This document shows, piece after piece, positions 16,554 through 25,787 of a stretch of DNA of 64,000 nucleotides. The translations under genes and the position numbers were made by a program. Each line of letters starts with the position of its first letter. The first letter of the stretch is position 1. This stretch comes from Streptomyces actuosus (GTDB lineage: Bacteria; Actinomycetota; Actinomycetes; Streptomycetales; Streptomycetaceae), in assembly GCF_016921115.1 (NCBI RefSeq), contig NZ_JAFFZS010000036.1, forward strand, positions 1-64,000, given 5' to 3'. The notes below the pieces were generated by a model, which did not search any database, was not told where the DNA came from, and worked only from the letters and a program-made list of their open reading frames with translations.

Positions 16554-18005
16554 ATGCCCGAGCCGAGCCCTCGCCGACGTCTGCTCGTGCTCGCGGTCTG
16601 CTGCACGAGCCTGCTGATCGTGAGCCTGGACGTCACCGCCCTGAACGTCGCCCTGCCGTCCGTCCAGCGCGAACTGCACGCCACGACGGCGGGGCTCCAG
16701 TGGACCGTCGACGCCTACACCCTGGTACTGGCCTCGCTGCTGATGCTCGCGGGATCCACCGCCGACCGCGTCGGCCGCAAGCGCGTCTTCATGGCCGGCC
16801 TGGTCGTGTTCACGGCCGGATCCCTGCTGTGCTCGCTGGCGCCGGACCTCTCGTCGCCGGTCGCCTTCCGGATGGTGCAGGCCGTCGGCGGCTCCATGCT
16901 GAACCCGGTCGCCATGTCGATCATCACCAACACCTTCACCGACCCGCGCGAACGCGCCCGCGCGATCGGCGTGTGGGGCGCCGTCGTCGGCCTCTCGATG
17001 GCGGCGGGCCCGCTGGTCGGCGGCCTGCTGGTGGAGAACGTCGGCTGGCGGTCGATCTTCTGGGTCAACCTGCCCGTCGGCCTCACCGCCCTTCTGCTCA
17101 CCGCCGCCCTCGTCCCCGAGTCCCGGGCCCCCCGAGCCCGCAGGCCCGACCCGGTCGGCCAGGTGCTCGTCGTCGTCCTGTTCGGCACCCTGACGTACGC
17201 GATCATCCAGGCCCCGGAGTCCGGTGCCGTCGCGGTCCTGCCCTACGCGGCGCTCGCGGCGGCCGCGCTGCTCGGCCTGCTGCGGTACGAGCCCCGCCGC
17301 GCCGAGCCCCTCGTCGACCTGCGTTTCTTCCGCTCCGCGCCGTTCAGCGGGGCCACGGTCATCGCGGTCGGGGCGTTCGCGGCACTGGGCGGTTTCCTGT
17401 TCCTGTCCACGCTGTACCTGCAGAACGTGCGCGGCCTGAACGCCCTGCACGCGGCCCTGTGGATGCTGCCGATGGCCGTGCCGACGTTCCTGTGCGCCCC
17501 GCTGTCGGGGCGGCTCGTCGGCAGCCGGGGGCCGCGGCTGCCGCTGCTGGTCGCCGGGTCCGCGATGACCGCCAGTGCCGTGCTGTTCGCGGCGTTCGAG
17601 GCGGAGACGTCGAACGTCACCCTGTTCGCCGGCTACGTGCTGTTCGGCATCGGCTTCGGCTTCGTCAACGCGCCGATCACCAACACGGCGGTGTCGGGTA
17701 TGCCCCGCACGCAGGCGGGTGTGGCGGCGGCCATCGCCTCCACGAGCCGTCAGCTGGGGCAGACGCTCGGCGTCGCGGTGGTCGGGGCGGTACTGGCGGC
17801 CGGCGTCGGCGCCTCGTCGTACCGGGACGCGTTCGTCTCGGCCGCCCGGCCCGGCTGGTGGGTGCTGGCCGGGTGCGGGCTCGTCGTGCTCGGCCTCGGG
17901 GCGTCGACCACCGGGCGGTGGGCCCGCCGGACCGCCGAGCGCGCGGCGGCGCGGCTGGACCCGGCGCGGGTGCCGCGGACGGCGGAGGCCGCGGACCGGG
18001 CCTGA
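16554..18005 (+). CDS. MFS drug/solute exporter, DHA2-like
   Basis: 483 residues with about 14 hydrophobic segments. The first helix ends in SLDVTALNVALPSVQREL, the DHA2 motif D signature. Motif A appears as GSTADRVGRKRVF and motif C as GVWGAVVGLSMAAGPLVGG. Proton-driven export of a cationic drug or metabolite is the family role; the substrate is unknown. The gene lies alone, with a palindromic site in its promoter and no regulator beside it on the same operon. A bidirectional terminator separates it from the convergent XRE gene. Confidence 0.9.
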   Translation: MPEPSPRRRLLVLAVCCTSLLIVSLDVTALNVALPSVQRELHATTAGLQWTVDAYTLVLASLLMLAGSTADRVGRKRVFMAGLVVFTAGSLLCSLAPDLSSPVAFRMVQAVGGSMLNPVAMSIITNTFTDPRERARAIGVWGAVVGLSMAAGPLVGGLLVENVGWRSIFWVNLPVGLTALLLTAALVPESRAPRARRPDPVGQVLVVVLFGTLTYAIIQAPESGAVAVLPYAALAAAALLGLLRYEPRRAEPLVDLRFFRSAPFSGATVIAVGAFAALGGFLFLSTLYLQNVRGLNALHAALWMLPMAVPTFLCAPLSGRLVGSRGPRLPLLVAGSAMTASAVLFAAFEAETSNVTLFAGYVLFGIGFGFVNAPITNTAVSGMPRTQAGVAAAIASTSRQLGQTLGVAVVGAVLAAGVGASSYRDAFVSAARPGWWVLAGCGLVVLGLGASTTGRWARRTAERAAARLDPARVPRTAEAADRA

Positions 18006-18067
18006 GACGCCCTTCCGGGACACGGCCGCGCCGCTCGCGCGCGTCCGGCGGGGCGACCGGACCGGGT

Positions 18068-18096
18068 GTGCCGCCCCGCTCCCGGCGGGGCGGCAC
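18068..18096. terminator. Bidirectional terminator
   Basis: GTGCCGCCCCGC and its perfect complement form a 12-base stem with a 5-base loop. It lies between the convergent MFS and XRE genes and ends 2 bases before the XRE stop codon. Confidence 0.8.
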
Positions 18097-18098
18097 CG

Positions 18099-19010
18099 TC
18101 ACGCCGCGTCGCGGTCCCCGGCGCCGGCCTCGCGCTCCAGCGCGATCGCGTGCAGCCTCTCCAGCCTGCGCCGTGACTCCTCGTCCGCGGGGACGTAGGT
18201 CACCATCCGCGCGCCCAGCTCGGGGTTGAGCCACAGGTCGGTGTGCTCGACGGTGATGCGCCCGACGTAGCGGTTGCGGAACTCCTTGAGCCGGGTGCGG
18301 TGGACGGCGATCTCGTGTCGGTCCCAGTACGCGCGGAAGTCGGGGGACTGCTCGCGCAGCCGCTTCAACAGCATCTTCCAGCCCGGTTCGCCGAGATGGC
18401 CCGCCATCGCGACACGGAAGCGGGCGGCCATCAGCCGCTGGGCCTCCTCCAGGTGCACCAGCGAGGAGCGCCAGTCGTCGTTGGTGTAGGAGAGGATCAG
18501 GCAGTTGCGGTCCTCCGGCGGCACCTCGTCCAGGTCGCACAGCAGCAGGCTGAAGGTGCGGTTGTAGGCGACGATGTCGTACCGGCTGTTCTGGACGGAG
18601 GCCGGCAGCGGCTCCAGTTGCTCCAGCACCGCGCGTACCGCCGGCGTCACCGACGGGCAGCTGTGTGCCGGGGTGGGGTCGACCGCCCCGGCCAGCTGGA
18701 AGAGGTGGGCGCGTTCACCGCCGTCGAGCATCAGGGCGCGGGCCAGGGCGTCCAGGACCTGGACCGAGACCTGGATGTCCCGGGCCTGTTCGAGCCAGGT
18801 GTACCAGGTGACGCCGACCGCGGAGAGCTGGGCGACCTCCTCGCGCCGCAGCCCGGGCGTGCGGCGGCGGCGCCCCCGAGGCAGACCGACCTGCTCGGGG
18901 GCGATCCGTTCACGGCGGCTGCGCAGGAAGGCGGCCAGCTCGTGACGGCGGATCTCGGTGCTGTGGGACGCCGTGCCGGCGGGCTGCGTCTCCTGGGCCA
19001 GGATCGTCAT
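18099..19010 (-). CDS. XRE-family regulator with MmyB-like ligand-binding domain
   Basis: 303 residues. The N-terminal helix-turn-helix contains LRREEVAQLSAVGVTWYTWLEQ, typical of the MmyB/MLTR group. The C-terminal ~170 residues (SVQNSRYDIVAYNRTF, HTDLWLNPEL) match its PAS-like ligand-binding domain. ATG at 19010 is chosen because GGAG is just upstream; longer versions run into the divergent promoter. The gene is divergent from an MFS exporter across a 101-base spacer carrying a palindrome, so it most likely controls that exporter in response to its substrate. The ligand is unknown. Confidence 0.9.
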   Translation of the reverse strand: MTILAQETQPAGTASHSTEIRRHELAAFLRSRRERIAPEQVGLPRGRRRRTPGLRREEVAQLSAVGVTWYTWLEQARDIQVSVQVLDALARALMLDGGERAHLFQLAGAVDPTPAHSCPSVTPAVRAVLEQLEPLPASVQNSRYDIVAYNRTFSLLLCDLDEVPPEDRNCLILSYTNDDWRSSLVHLEEAQRLMAARFRVAMAGHLGEPGWKMLLKRLREQSPDFRAYWDRHEIAVHRTRLKEFRNRYVGRITVEHTDLWLNPELGARMVTYVPADEESRRRLERLHAIALEREAGAGDRDAA

Positions 19011-19042
19011 GTCTCCAGGGTGCCGCCCCCCGCATCCTGTTG

Positions 19043-19082
19043 CCAGGTACTGCTTGTACCAGGACAAGGACACTCTGGTACC
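19043..19082. promoter_or_regulatory. Palindromic operator between XRE gene and MFS gene
   Basis: CCAGGTAC-TGCTT-GTACCAGG (19043-19063) is an inverted repeat with 7 of 8 arm positions matching. A third half-site, TGGTACC, lies at 19076-19082. It is centrally placed between the divergent starts, as expected for an autoregulatory operator. Confidence 0.6.
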
Positions 19083-19111
19083 CCCCTCGCCGGCGGAGCA
19101 GGCTCGGAGCC

Positions 19112-20539
19112 GTGACCGAAACTGCCACTTCACATGTCGTCCGCCCGCACCCGTCGCCCCCGCAACTGGGCGGCCCCGGACTGTTCACCGTGCTGCTCGG
19201 CGCGGCGCTCCCCCTCGTGGACTTCTTCATCGTCAATGTCGCCCTGCCCACCATCGGCCGGGACCTGGGGACCGGCGAGAGCGTCCTGGAACTCGTCGTC
19301 GCCGGGTACGGCGTCGCCTACGCCGTCCTGCTCGTCCTCGGCGGGCGCCTCGGCGACCTGTTCGGGCGGCGCCGGTTCTTCCTCGGCGGCATGGCCGCCT
19401 TCGGCCTGGCCTCGCTGGCCTGCGGGCTCGCCCCGAACGCCTGGGGCCTGGTGGCGGCGCGCGTCGCGCAGGGCGCCACGGCCGCCGCGATGCTGCCCCA
19501 GGTCCTCGCCACCATCCAGGCGGCGACGTCCGGGCAGCGCCGCGCCCGGGCCATGGGCCTGTACGGCGCGACGGCCGGCCTGTCCATGGTGGCGGGCCAG
19601 ATCCTGGGCGGGCTGCTGGTCGCCGCCGACCTGTGGGGCACCGGCTGGCGGCTGGCGTTCCTGATCAACGTGCCGGTCGTGCTGCTCGGGCTGGTGCTCG
19701 CCGCCCGGACCGTTCCGGAGACCCGCTCGCAGGCGCCGGAGCCGGTCGACGGCCCCGGCACCGTGCTGCTGGCCGTGGCCCTGCTGGTCCTGCTGGCCCC
19801 GCTCACCGAGGGGCGGGCAGCGGGCTGGCCGCTGTGGACGTGGCTGTCGCTGGCCGCGTTCCCCCTGGCGGCGGGCGCGTTCTTCGCGGTGGAGCGCCGG
19901 GCCGACCGCGCCGGACGGACCCCGCTCGTGCCGCCGAGCCTGCTGACGCTGCTGACGCTGCGCCGCGGACTGGTGATGATCCTGCCGTTCTCGATCGGCT
20001 TCAGCGGCTTCATGTTCGTGATGGCCGTCGCGCTCCAGCGGGGCGCGGGCCTCGGCCCGGTCCGGGCCGGTCTCGCCCTCGCGCCCCTCGCCGTCGCGTT
20101 CTTCCTCGTCTCCCTGGCCGGGCCCCGCCTGGTCGCTCGCCACGGAACCCGGGTGATCACCGCGGGCGCGGTGCTGCAGGGCGCCGGCCTGGTCCTGATC
20201 GCGCTGGCCGCCCGGTGGTCCTGGCCGGACCTGGGGGTCGTCGCGCTACTGCCCGGCGGCGCCGTGGCGGGCGCCGGCCAGGCGCTCCAACTGCCCGTCC
20301 TGTACCGGGTCGTCCTGTCGGAGGTGCCGCCCGCCCGGGCCGGCGTCGGCAGCGGCGTGATGAGCACCACACAGCAGGCCGCGCTCGCTCTGGGCGTGGC
20401 GACCGTCGGCACCCTCTTCCTCTCCCTGACCCCGCACATCGGGATGCGGGACGCCCTGCTGACGGCCCTCTGCGTCCAACTGGCCGGGGTCGTCCTGACG
20501 GGTCTGCTCAGCCTGCGGCTGCCGCGCGCGGTCGGCTGA
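19112..20539 (+). CDS. MFS exporter, DHA2-like
   Basis: 475 residues with about 14 hydrophobic segments. Signatures are VDFFIVNVALPTIGRDL, GGRLGDLFGRRRFF (motif A) and GLYGATAGLSMVAGQILGG (motif C). GTG at 19112 follows GGAG closely; the upstream in-frame codons fall in the operator. The neighbouring divergent XRE regulator and the repeated TGGTACC sites suggest inducible efflux. The substrate cannot be read from the sequence. Confidence 0.9.
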   Translation: MTETATSHVVRPHPSPPQLGGPGLFTVLLGAALPLVDFFIVNVALPTIGRDLGTGESVLELVVAGYGVAYAVLLVLGGRLGDLFGRRRFFLGGMAAFGLASLACGLAPNAWGLVAARVAQGATAAAMLPQVLATIQAATSGQRRARAMGLYGATAGLSMVAGQILGGLLVAADLWGTGWRLAFLINVPVVLLGLVLAARTVPETRSQAPEPVDGPGTVLLAVALLVLLAPLTEGRAAGWPLWTWLSLAAFPLAAGAFFAVERRADRAGRTPLVPPSLLTLLTLRRGLVMILPFSIGFSGFMFVMAVALQRGAGLGPVRAGLALAPLAVAFFLVSLAGPRLVARHGTRVITAGAVLQGAGLVLIALAARWSWPDLGVVALLPGGAVAGAGQALQLPVLYRVVLSEVPPARAGVGSGVMSTTQQAALALGVATVGTLFLSLTPHIGMRDALLTALCVQLAGVVLTGLLSLRLPRAVG

Positions 20540-20592
20540 CACGGGGCGCGGCCCGAACGGCGCCCGGGCGAACCGGGTCCGCCGGCGGTGGA

Positions 20593-20618
20593 CTTGCTGC
20601 ACACTCCTTGCTGCGCAC
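20593..20618 (+). repeat. Direct repeat upstream of the zinc-finger gene
   Basis: CTTGCTGCACAC (20593-20604) and CTTGCTGCGCAC (20607-20618) are 12-base direct repeats differing at one position, 14 bases apart. They lie in the 117-base spacer before the small zinc-finger gene. Confidence 0.4.
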
Positions 20619-20656
20619 GAGGACAGTTCCGCACACCGACGGCCGCGGGAGGCGTC

Positions 20657-20863
20657 ATGCCGCAGATCGACACGAGCAAGGTCAGCCGCTGGGACGGCCA
20701 CGGGCGGGAGCACGTGGTCCGGGTGCAGCGCACCGGAGTGCAGCGCACCATCAGATGCGACACGTGCGGCTGGCGCCGCGGTGCGCAGTTCCTGCCCTGG
20801 CTGAAGGCCCAGGAGCATCTGGCCGAGGCCCACCAGGCGACCGTGGACCCGACGGCCGCGTGA
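20657..20863 (+). CDS. Small zinc-finger-like protein
   Basis: 68 residues. ATG at 20657 has GGGAGG 4 bases upstream, which supports this start over longer versions. Cys34 and Cys37 (CDTCGW) with His54 and His59 (HLAEAH) form a C-x2-C-x16-H-x4-H pattern, a plausible single zinc finger. The N-terminal half is basic (GREHVVRVQRTGVQRT). I recognise similar unnamed small proteins in streptomycetes but no function. It stands alone and is closed by a perfect terminator that starts right after the stop codon. Confidence 0.75.
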   Translation: MPQIDTSKVSRWDGHGREHVVRVQRTGVQRTIRCDTCGWRRGAQFLPWLKAQEHLAEAHQATVDPTAA

Positions 20864-20894
20864 CCGCCCGGCGCCCTCCGGGTGCGCCGGGCGG
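20864..20894. terminator. Intrinsic terminator after the zinc-finger gene
   Basis: CCGCCCGGCGC and its complement form a perfect 11-base stem with a 9-base loop, starting immediately after the TGA. It could also serve the convergent TetR gene. Confidence 0.75.
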
Positions 20895-21034
20895 GGCGCA
20901 CTCCGGAAGCTGCGGGCTCCGCAGCTGTGGCGTCCCGCGGTGCGCGGAGACCCGCGCGTTCGGCCACGACGGCGGCCCGGGCGGCTGAAGCGGCCGCGTC
21001 CGGTGCGGCGGCGCCGGCGCCCGAGGCGCAGTGC

Positions 21035-21628
21035 TCAGCGGGCCGCCAGACCTCGCAGCATCAGGTCGACGACCGCGGCGAAGTCGTCCTCGACGCCCGG
21101 CTTCTCCCACGCCCGCGCGTGGCAGGGGTCGTGGAAGCGTCCGCCGGCCTGGAAGACGGCCCGGGCGGTCCGGTCGGGGTCGGCGGCCGCGAAGGCACCT
21201 GTATCGACGCCCGCGCGGACGATCCGGGCCAGCTGGGCGATCAGGTCGCCGATGTGCTCGGCGACGGCCGTGCCGTTCTCGCCGGCCAGGACCATGTACG
21301 TGGCGAACAGCTCCGGATCGTCGCCGGCCTTGCGGCGCTTGGCCCGGAACAGGGCCTCCAGCCAGTCCCGCAGCCGCGCCTCGGGGACGCGGTCCTCGTC
21401 GGCGGCGATGCCCGACAGTTCCTCGGAGGTGCGGTCCAGCCACCGCTTGGTCACCGCCTCGCGCAGCGCCGCCTTGGTGCGGAAGTGCCGGTAGACGCTC
21501 CCGTGGCTGACGCCGAGCGCGCGGGCCACGTCCACCACGGTCGCCTTCGCGGGCCCGTGGCGGCGCAGCACCTCCTCGGTGGCTTCGAGGATGCGCTCGG
21601 CGGTCAGGGGCTCGCTGGTCGGTGCCAT
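21035..21628 (-). CDS. TetR-family regulator
   Basis: 197 residues. The helix-turn-helix contains VVDVARALGVSHGSVYRHFRTKAAL. The C-terminal domain (FATYMVLAGENGTAVAEHIGDL, GRFHDPCHA) would bind a ligand and dimerise. It begins 26 bases after the aldo/keto reductase stop on the same strand. TACGGT lies 7 bases before the ATG, so it may also have its own leaderless promoter. The palindrome at 22688-22709, upstream of the reductase, is the best candidate target. Confidence 0.88.
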   Translation of the reverse strand: MAPTSEPLTAERILEATEEVLRRHGPAKATVVDVARALGVSHGSVYRHFRTKAALREAVTKRWLDRTSEELSGIAADEDRVPEARLRDWLEALFRAKRRKAGDDPELFATYMVLAGENGTAVAEHIGDLIAQLARIVRAGVDTGAFAAADPDRTARAVFQAGGRFHDPCHARAWEKPGVEDDFAAVVDLMLRGLAAR

Positions 21629-21654
21629 GGCCCAGACCGTACCCGGCGGCGGGG

Positions 21655-22665
21655 TCACCGCTCGCTGTCGAGGTGGGCCATCGCCGCCCGGGGGTAGCGG
21701 TCCCCGGCCGCCGCGTCTGCGGGCACCGCGTCCTCGATCGCCGCGAGGTCGGCCGCGTCCAGGGTCACGTCCAGTGCGCCCAGCGACTCGGTGAGCCGCT
21801 CACGGGTGCGCGCGCCGATCAACGGGACGATGTCCTCGCCGCGGCTCAGCACCCAGGCGATCGCGATCTGGGCGACCGAGACGCCCTTCTGCGCCGCGAT
21901 CCCGCGCAGGGCGTCGACGAGGTCCAGGTTGTGCCGGAGGTTCTCGCCCTGGAACCGGGGCGAGAAGGCCCGGAAGTCGTTCGCGGGCAGTTGCCGGTCG
22001 CGGCCGAAGTGCCCGGAGATCAGCCCGCGGGACAGCACGCCGTACGCGGTGATGCCGATGCCCAGTTCGCGGGTGGTGGGCAGGATCTCCTTCTCGATGC
22101 CGCGGGTGATGAGCGCGTACTCGATCTGCAGGTCGGCGATCGGGGCGGTGGCGGCGGCACGGCGGACGGTGGCCGCGCCGAGCTCGCTGAGGCCGATGTG
22201 CCGGACGTGGCCCTGCTCGACCAGTTCCGCGATCGCGCCGACGGTCTCCTCGATCGGCACGTCCGGGTCGAGCCGGGCGATCCGGTACACGTCGATGTGG
22301 TCCACGCCGAGGCGCTGCAACGAGTAGGCGGCGAAGTTCCGCACCGCCTCCGGGCGGCCGTCGTAGCCGCTCCACTCGCCGCCGGGGCCGCGCAACGCCC
22401 CGAACTTGACGCTGACGAGGGCCTGTTCACGGCGGGGCGCGGGTGCGGTGCGCAGCGCCTCGCCGATGAGCAGCTCGTTGTGGCCCATGCCGTAGAAGTC
22501 GCCGGTGTCGAGCAGGGTGACCCCCGCCTCCAGGGCGGCGTGGATCGTCGCGATCGACTCGGTGCGGTCGGCTGCGCCGTAGAGCGCGGACATGCCCATG
22601 CAGCCGAGGCCGAGGGCAAAGACCCGGGGGCCGGTGGTTCCGAGGGTTCGGGTGCGCGTCGTCAT
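21655..22665 (-). CDS. Aldo/keto reductase, catalytic His replaced
   Basis: 336 residues forming an NADPH-dependent TIM barrel. The catalytic Asp and Tyr are in LLDTGDFYG and the Lys in LVSVKFG. The usual YYQHRVDP motif reads VYRIARLDP, so the catalytic tetrad histidine is alanine. Similar variants occur in streptomycetes in my recollection. The NADP-binding end includes PLIGARTRERL. It is the first gene of a probable two-gene unit with the TetR regulator and has a perfect palindrome 23 bases before its start. The substrate is unknown; the reaction may differ from classical carbonyl reduction. Confidence 0.88.
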   Translation of the reverse strand: MTTRTRTLGTTGPRVFALGLGCMGMSALYGAADRTESIATIHAALEAGVTLLDTGDFYGMGHNELLIGEALRTAPAPRREQALVSVKFGALRGPGGEWSGYDGRPEAVRNFAAYSLQRLGVDHIDVYRIARLDPDVPIEETVGAIAELVEQGHVRHIGLSELGAATVRRAAATAPIADLQIEYALITRGIEKEILPTTRELGIGITAYGVLSRGLISGHFGRDRQLPANDFRAFSPRFQGENLRHNLDLVDALRGIAAQKGVSVAQIAIAWVLSRGEDIVPLIGARTRERLTESLGALDVTLDAADLAAIEDAVPADAAAGDRYPRAAMAHLDSER

Positions 22666-22687
22666 GGCGCCACCCTCACACAGGGAA

Positions 22688-22709
22688 TGACAGATTTCAA
22701 CATCTGTCA
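22688..22709. promoter_or_regulatory. TetR-type operator upstream of the aldo/keto reductase
   Basis: TGACAGAT and ATCTGTCA are perfect 8-base arms with a 6-base centre. Two more TGACA-like half-sites follow within 20 bases (CTGTCA, TTGTCA). Its position at the start of the reductase-TetR unit suggests autoregulation. Confidence 0.65.
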
Positions 22710-22844
22710 GCTGTCACTTGTCATCGACCTCGCCGCGACTCCCGACGGCACCCCGGGACATCTGAAGACCGAAAAGGTTGTGCTCTCGCTCGTTGCACCT
22801 TCATCCCACTTCCGTACCGCTTCGTATGCCGAACGTAAATGCAA

Positions 22845-22875
22845 TTGACATGTAAAGAACACTTGCGGGGATGAT
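22845..22875 (+). promoter_or_regulatory. Candidate promoter of the FG-GAP protein gene
   Basis: TTGACA (22845-22850) is a perfect -35 hexamer. GATGAT (22870-22875) is a weak -10 with a 19-base spacer. The start codon is 74 bases further on, preceded by GGAG. Confidence 0.4.
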
Positions 22876-22948
22876 GGAACATCAGTGGATCTTGAGGGCC
22901 GGACACCTCCGGCCCTCGATCCGTTCTTCGAACGATCTGGAGACACAC

Positions 22949-23884
22949 GTGGCCAAAAGCTCCGGCACGAACGTGCGTCAGACGCTGGCGCGCGTCACGG
23001 CTGCGGCGCTGACCGCCGCTCTCGCGGCGACCGCGACCAGCGCCTTCGCCGCCGACGGCACCGGGCCCTCCTTCAACCCCCTCGGCACCCAGGGCAAGAC
23101 GTCCGGCCCCGAGCGGTTCAGCACGTCCACCACCGCGGCCACCGCCGAGGACGCCCAGGTCAACCCGCTGTACGGGGTCGACAACAACGGCGACATGTGG
23201 GGCTACGGCCTGGACGGCAAGGGCGGCCTCACGGCCCGCGAGAACGTGGGCTACGGCTGGAAGTACGCCCGCTTCATCACGCAGGTCGACCACGACAACG
23301 ACGGCTTCGCCGACGGAATCTGGCACGTCACCAACGGCAACCTGTACAGCTGGCTCGACGCGGACACCGACGCCGTGCAGGTGGGCCACGGCTGGAACAT
23401 CTACAACCGCCTGCTCTCGGCCGGCAACCTCGGCGGCGCCGCCGCGGACGACCTGATCGCCCGCGACGGCGACGGCGTGCTGTGGCTGTACCTCGGGTAC
23501 GGCAACGGCAAGGTGACCAGCCGCTACCGGGTCGGCGGCGGCTGGAACATCTACAACCGCATCGCGGGCAAGGGCGACCTCACCGGCGACGGCAAGGACG
23601 ACATCGTCGCCGAGGACACGTCCGGCGTGCTGTGGCTCTACAAGGGCACCGGCGACTACAAGGCGCCGTTCGAGTCCCGCACCCGCATCGGCGGTGGCTG
23701 GTGGATCTACAACGAGATCGTGTCGGTCGGTGACATCGACATCGACGGCATCACCGACCTCGTCGCCCGCGACAAGGACGGCGCGCTGTGGCTGTACAAG
23801 GGCACCGGCAACGCCGCGGCCCCGTTCCAGTCCCGCGTGAAGATCGGCAGCGGCGGCTGGAACACCTACCGCCTGCTGTTCTGA
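22949..23884 (+). CDS. Secreted FG-GAP/VCBS-repeat protein
   Basis: 311 residues. GTG at 22949 follows CTGGAGA. A Sec signal peptide (basic NVRQTLARVT, hydrophobic Ala/Thr stretch) ends at SAFA|ADG. The mature part contains at least three repeats of about 55 residues with the pattern GGGWNIYNR...GDLTGDGKDDIVA...GVLWLY. These repeats carry calcium-binding-like DxDxDG loops (DHDNDGFAD, DIDIDGITD) and probably build a beta-propeller. No catalytic domain is visible, so an adhesive or ligand-binding extracellular role is likely. It is a single gene with its own promoter and terminator. Confidence 0.88.
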   Translation: MAKSSGTNVRQTLARVTAAALTAALAATATSAFAADGTGPSFNPLGTQGKTSGPERFSTSTTAATAEDAQVNPLYGVDNNGDMWGYGLDGKGGLTARENVGYGWKYARFITQVDHDNDGFADGIWHVTNGNLYSWLDADTDAVQVGHGWNIYNRLLSAGNLGGAAADDLIARDGDGVLWLYLGYGNGKVTSRYRVGGGWNIYNRIAGKGDLTGDGKDDIVAEDTSGVLWLYKGTGDYKAPFESRTRIGGGWWIYNEIVSVGDIDIDGITDLVARDKDGALWLYKGTGNAAAPFQSRVKIGSGGWNTYRLLF

Positions 23885-23916
23885 TCCCCCGGACTCCGCC
23901 ACCCGGAGAACACCGG

Positions 23917-23952
23917 GACGGGCCGCTCCCCTGCACAGGGGGGCGGCCCGTC
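23917..23952 (+). terminator. Terminator after the FG-GAP gene
   Basis: GACGGGCCGC with CCCC extension pairs with its complement across a 4-base loop, giving about 16 pairs including one G-U. It begins 33 bases after the stop codon. The next 289 bases to the glyS stop hold nothing I can identify. Confidence 0.75.
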
Positions 23953-24241
23953 CGCGTTCCGCAGGGGCGGCCCGGTCGCGTCGGCGCCATCTGGAGCGCG
24001 CGGGCCGGGGCAGCGCGCGCGGACGAGGGTGCGGGCCGCGGGACCGCCCCGGACACACCGCGGCCCTCGGTCCGGGATCACAGCGGATCCCGTAACGAGG
24101 GCCGACGGGCGGGCATGCGGCAGGTCGGGCGAGGTCCACCGCGGTTCGTCAGCGCCCCCAAGGGGCCCGGGAAACCGCGCGATCGGCCGCGACGGCGCCG
24201 CGGTCGACCGACGTCGTGCCGCGGCGCTTCCAGCGGAGCGC

Positions 24242-25624
<1,383 letters not shown>

Positions 25625-25749
25625 GGTGCTCTCTTCATTACGACGACGGGCGTTGAAGCGAGACGCTTCAGAGCGAATGCTTCAGCGTACCGGCGCAGGC
25701 TCCCCCTCGACCAAATCGCCCCTGCGAAGCGGACCACCTCCGACGCTTG

Positions 25750-25787
25750 TTGACAACGGTTTCCAATTTCGTTGAAAATGAGTGTCA
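25750..25787 (+). promoter_or_regulatory. znuA promoter with two Zur-like boxes
   Basis: TTGACA (25750-25755) and GAAAAT (25774-25779) form a promoter with an 18-base spacer. The -10 ends 7 bases before the ATG at 25787, suggesting a leaderless transcript. TGACAACGGTTTCCA (25751-25765) overlaps the -35. TGAAAATGAGTGTCA (25773-25787) overlaps the -10 and the start codon and matches my remembered actinobacterial Zur consensus at 13 of 15 positions. Zinc-loaded Zur would block RNA polymerase directly. Confidence 0.75.

Noticed and set aside
25625..25749. T-box riboswitch ahead of glyS
   Set aside because: The leader is short and I find neither the T-box sequence nor a specifier stem.
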